Assembly: GCA_023229385.1 (NCBI GenBank)
Contig: JALNZI010000080.1
Span: 1-6,341 of the forward strand
Direction: 5' to 3'
DNA from: Candidatus Omnitrophota bacterium
GTDB taxonomy: Bacteria > Omnitrophota > Gorgyraeia > Gygaellales > Profunditerraquicolaceae
DNA: 6,341 nucleotides
Part shown: positions 5,377 through 6,341 of the stretch, one piece after another
How the letters are laid out: the number at the start of each line of letters is the position of its first letter
How positions within the stretch are numbered: position 1 is the stretch's first letter
Notes under the pieces: model-generated
Databases searched by the model: none
What the model was told of the DNA's origin: nothing
What the model saw: the letters and a program-made list of their open reading frames with translations, nothing else
Made by a program: the position numbers and the translations under genes

Positions 5377-6341
5377 CTATAATTGGGCGAAAACTCTTTC
5401 TAAAACCAGGCTTGCCGCACCCATAGCCACGGCATTCTCTCTCAATTGAGAATAAACAATTTTTAAGTCTTTGGTTGATTCCCGAAAAGCCCAATCCATA
5501 ACTGTAGATCTGACCTTATTCAAAAAATTCTCACCGGATTCCTCAAAACCCCCTCCAATAACCACTATCTGGGGATTAAGCAGGTTCACCAAATAGGCAA
5601 TTTTAATACCTAATCTTTTGGCCGCTTTATCTAAAGCTAGAACGGCCACTTCATTGTTTGCCCGACTGGCGATAAAAATACTCTTTAAATCCGCGTCCTC
5701 CGGCTTAGTTGAAGTAATCCGGAAAAATTCATCTGCCTGTTCTTTGGAACGAAGCAAAGTAGTTTTCACATCATTGACTACGCCTAAATCCATATCCCAG
5801 CGTTTAACCAAACAAGGCTGGTTATCTGAACAGGCAAGTGACTCCTGCTCTCTATAGTTATACACCGAGACCTCTCCGGCATACCCCTGCGAACCACGGT
5901 AGAGTTCTCCGTTAATCATCATTCCACATCCAACCCCGGAGAACATATAGAGGACATTTTTATATCCATCTTTTAAATCCAGCCAGTGTTCGCCAAAGCA
6001 GGCGCTAGTGGCATCATTCTCGATCAGGGTTGGCAGGTTAAATTCTTTTTCCATCAAAGACTTTAAGGACAGGTCTACTGAGGCATAAGTATAATAATTA
6101 TCCATTTTCTGCGGCCAATGGATAGAACTGTCTTTTTTATTGATTAAACCAGCAACGCCAATCCCGATGCCTTTTATGTTATCGGCATAGCCTTTAGAGC
6201 GCCGCAAGATCTCGCGTACGATTTCCAAAAGGCATTCGGAAACTTCTTTTACTGATGTCTGCGGCCGGGCGATTTGAGTCTTAGTGATGATATTGCCTTT
6301 TAAATTTACGAGCAGGCCAACCATATTCATCAGGTTCAACC
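5377..6341 (-). CDS. ROK-family protein (NagC/XylR-type repressor or sugar kinase), 5' end cut by window edge
   Basis: About 321 codons are visible, and the reading frame is open through the right edge, so the true start lies outside. Numbered from the TTG at 6339, the ROK core shows GIGIGVAG (57-64), the ENDA motif (107-110) whose Asp109 is the catalytic base in kinases, the glycine-rich FSGVGCGMMINGELYRG loop (133-149), GYAGEV (152-157) and VVIGGGFEESG in the C-terminal lobe. The usual ROK zinc motif (GHxxx...CxCGxxGCxE) is degenerate here: the His position is Val (GEVSVYN), and only C170 and C175 of the three cysteines remain. The missing upstream part would carry the DxGGT-like phosphate loop and, if this is a repressor, an N-terminal winged helix of about 80 residues. 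The neighbouring LacI-type regulator favours a repressor, but a sugar kinase is not excluded. A structured 93-base gap separates it from the coiled-coil gene. Confidence 0.88.
   Translation of the reverse strand, partial: LNLMNMVGLLVNLKGNIITKTQIARPQTSVKEVSECLLEIVREILRRSKGYADNIKGIGIGVAGLINKKDSSIHWPQKMDNYYTYASVDLSLKSLMEKEFNLPTLIENDATSACFGEHWLDLKDGYKNVLYMFSGVGCGMMINGELYRGSQGYAGEVSVYNYREQESLACSDNQPCLVKRWDMDLGVVNDVKTTLLRSKEQADEFFRITSTKPEDADLKSIFIASRANNEVAVLALDKAAKRLGIKIAYLVNLLNPQIVVIGGGFEESGENFLNKVRSTVMDWAFRESTKDLKIVYSQLRENAVAMGAASLVLERVFAQL

Noticed and set aside
5273..5494. Small minus-strand open frame spanning the structured gap
   Set aside because: It overlaps the C-terminus of the ROK gene in another frame and runs through the hairpins; its composition is not protein-like.

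Overview
All supportable genes in this 6.3-kb window lie on the minus strand, so transcription runs right to left, and the window cuts a gene at each end. In transcription order they are a ROK-family protein (5' end beyond the right edge), a single-pass membrane coiled-coil protein, a LacI-family repressor, an adenosylcobalamin-dependent (class II) ribonucleotide reductase nrdJ that is broken by a one-base frameshift, and the tRNA-modification gene mnmG (3' end beyond the left edge). There is no rRNA, tRNA, mobile element or CRISPR array.

The window looks like a bacterial chromosome, moderately AT-rich and densely packed. Reliance on a B12-dependent reductase with a C-terminal zinc ribbon, sugar-type ROK and LacI regulators, and a coiled-coil protein with a small beta-rich C-terminal domain together suggest an uncultured anaerobic lineage. 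Candidatus Omnitrophota or a relative in the PVC neighbourhood is my best guess, from general impression only. No phylogenetic marker was compared.

Right half (3064-6341): the ROK, coiled-coil and LacI genes are probably one regulatory operon. Coiled-coil and LacI are separated by 15 bases, and the LacI start has no visible Shine-Dalgarno, which suggests translational coupling. The 93-base gap between ROK and the coiled-coil gene is GC-rich. On the transcribed strand it can fold into a compact three-way junction whose closing helix reaches into the coiled-coil gene's Shine-Dalgarno, and an alternative upstream hairpin competes for the same strand. It matches no riboswitch class I recognise and is the best candidate here for something undescribed.

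Left half (1-3063): nrdJ and mnmG, 24 bases apart, form a second unit. The 141-base gap upstream of nrdJ holds two tandem NrdR-box-like palindromes exactly 32 bp apart centre to centre, then a consensus-like sigma-70 promoter (TTGACA-17-TATATT) and a good Shine-Dalgarno. This is the standard logic of dNTP-responsive control of ribonucleotide reductase, here placed just upstream of the -35. The nrdJ reading frame shifts once, in the conserved segment just after the TGTISIIAG motif. Joining the two frames gives a complete protein of about 765 residues with every expected catalytic cysteine, so a sequencing or assembly indel, or a very recent mutation, is the likeliest explanation.
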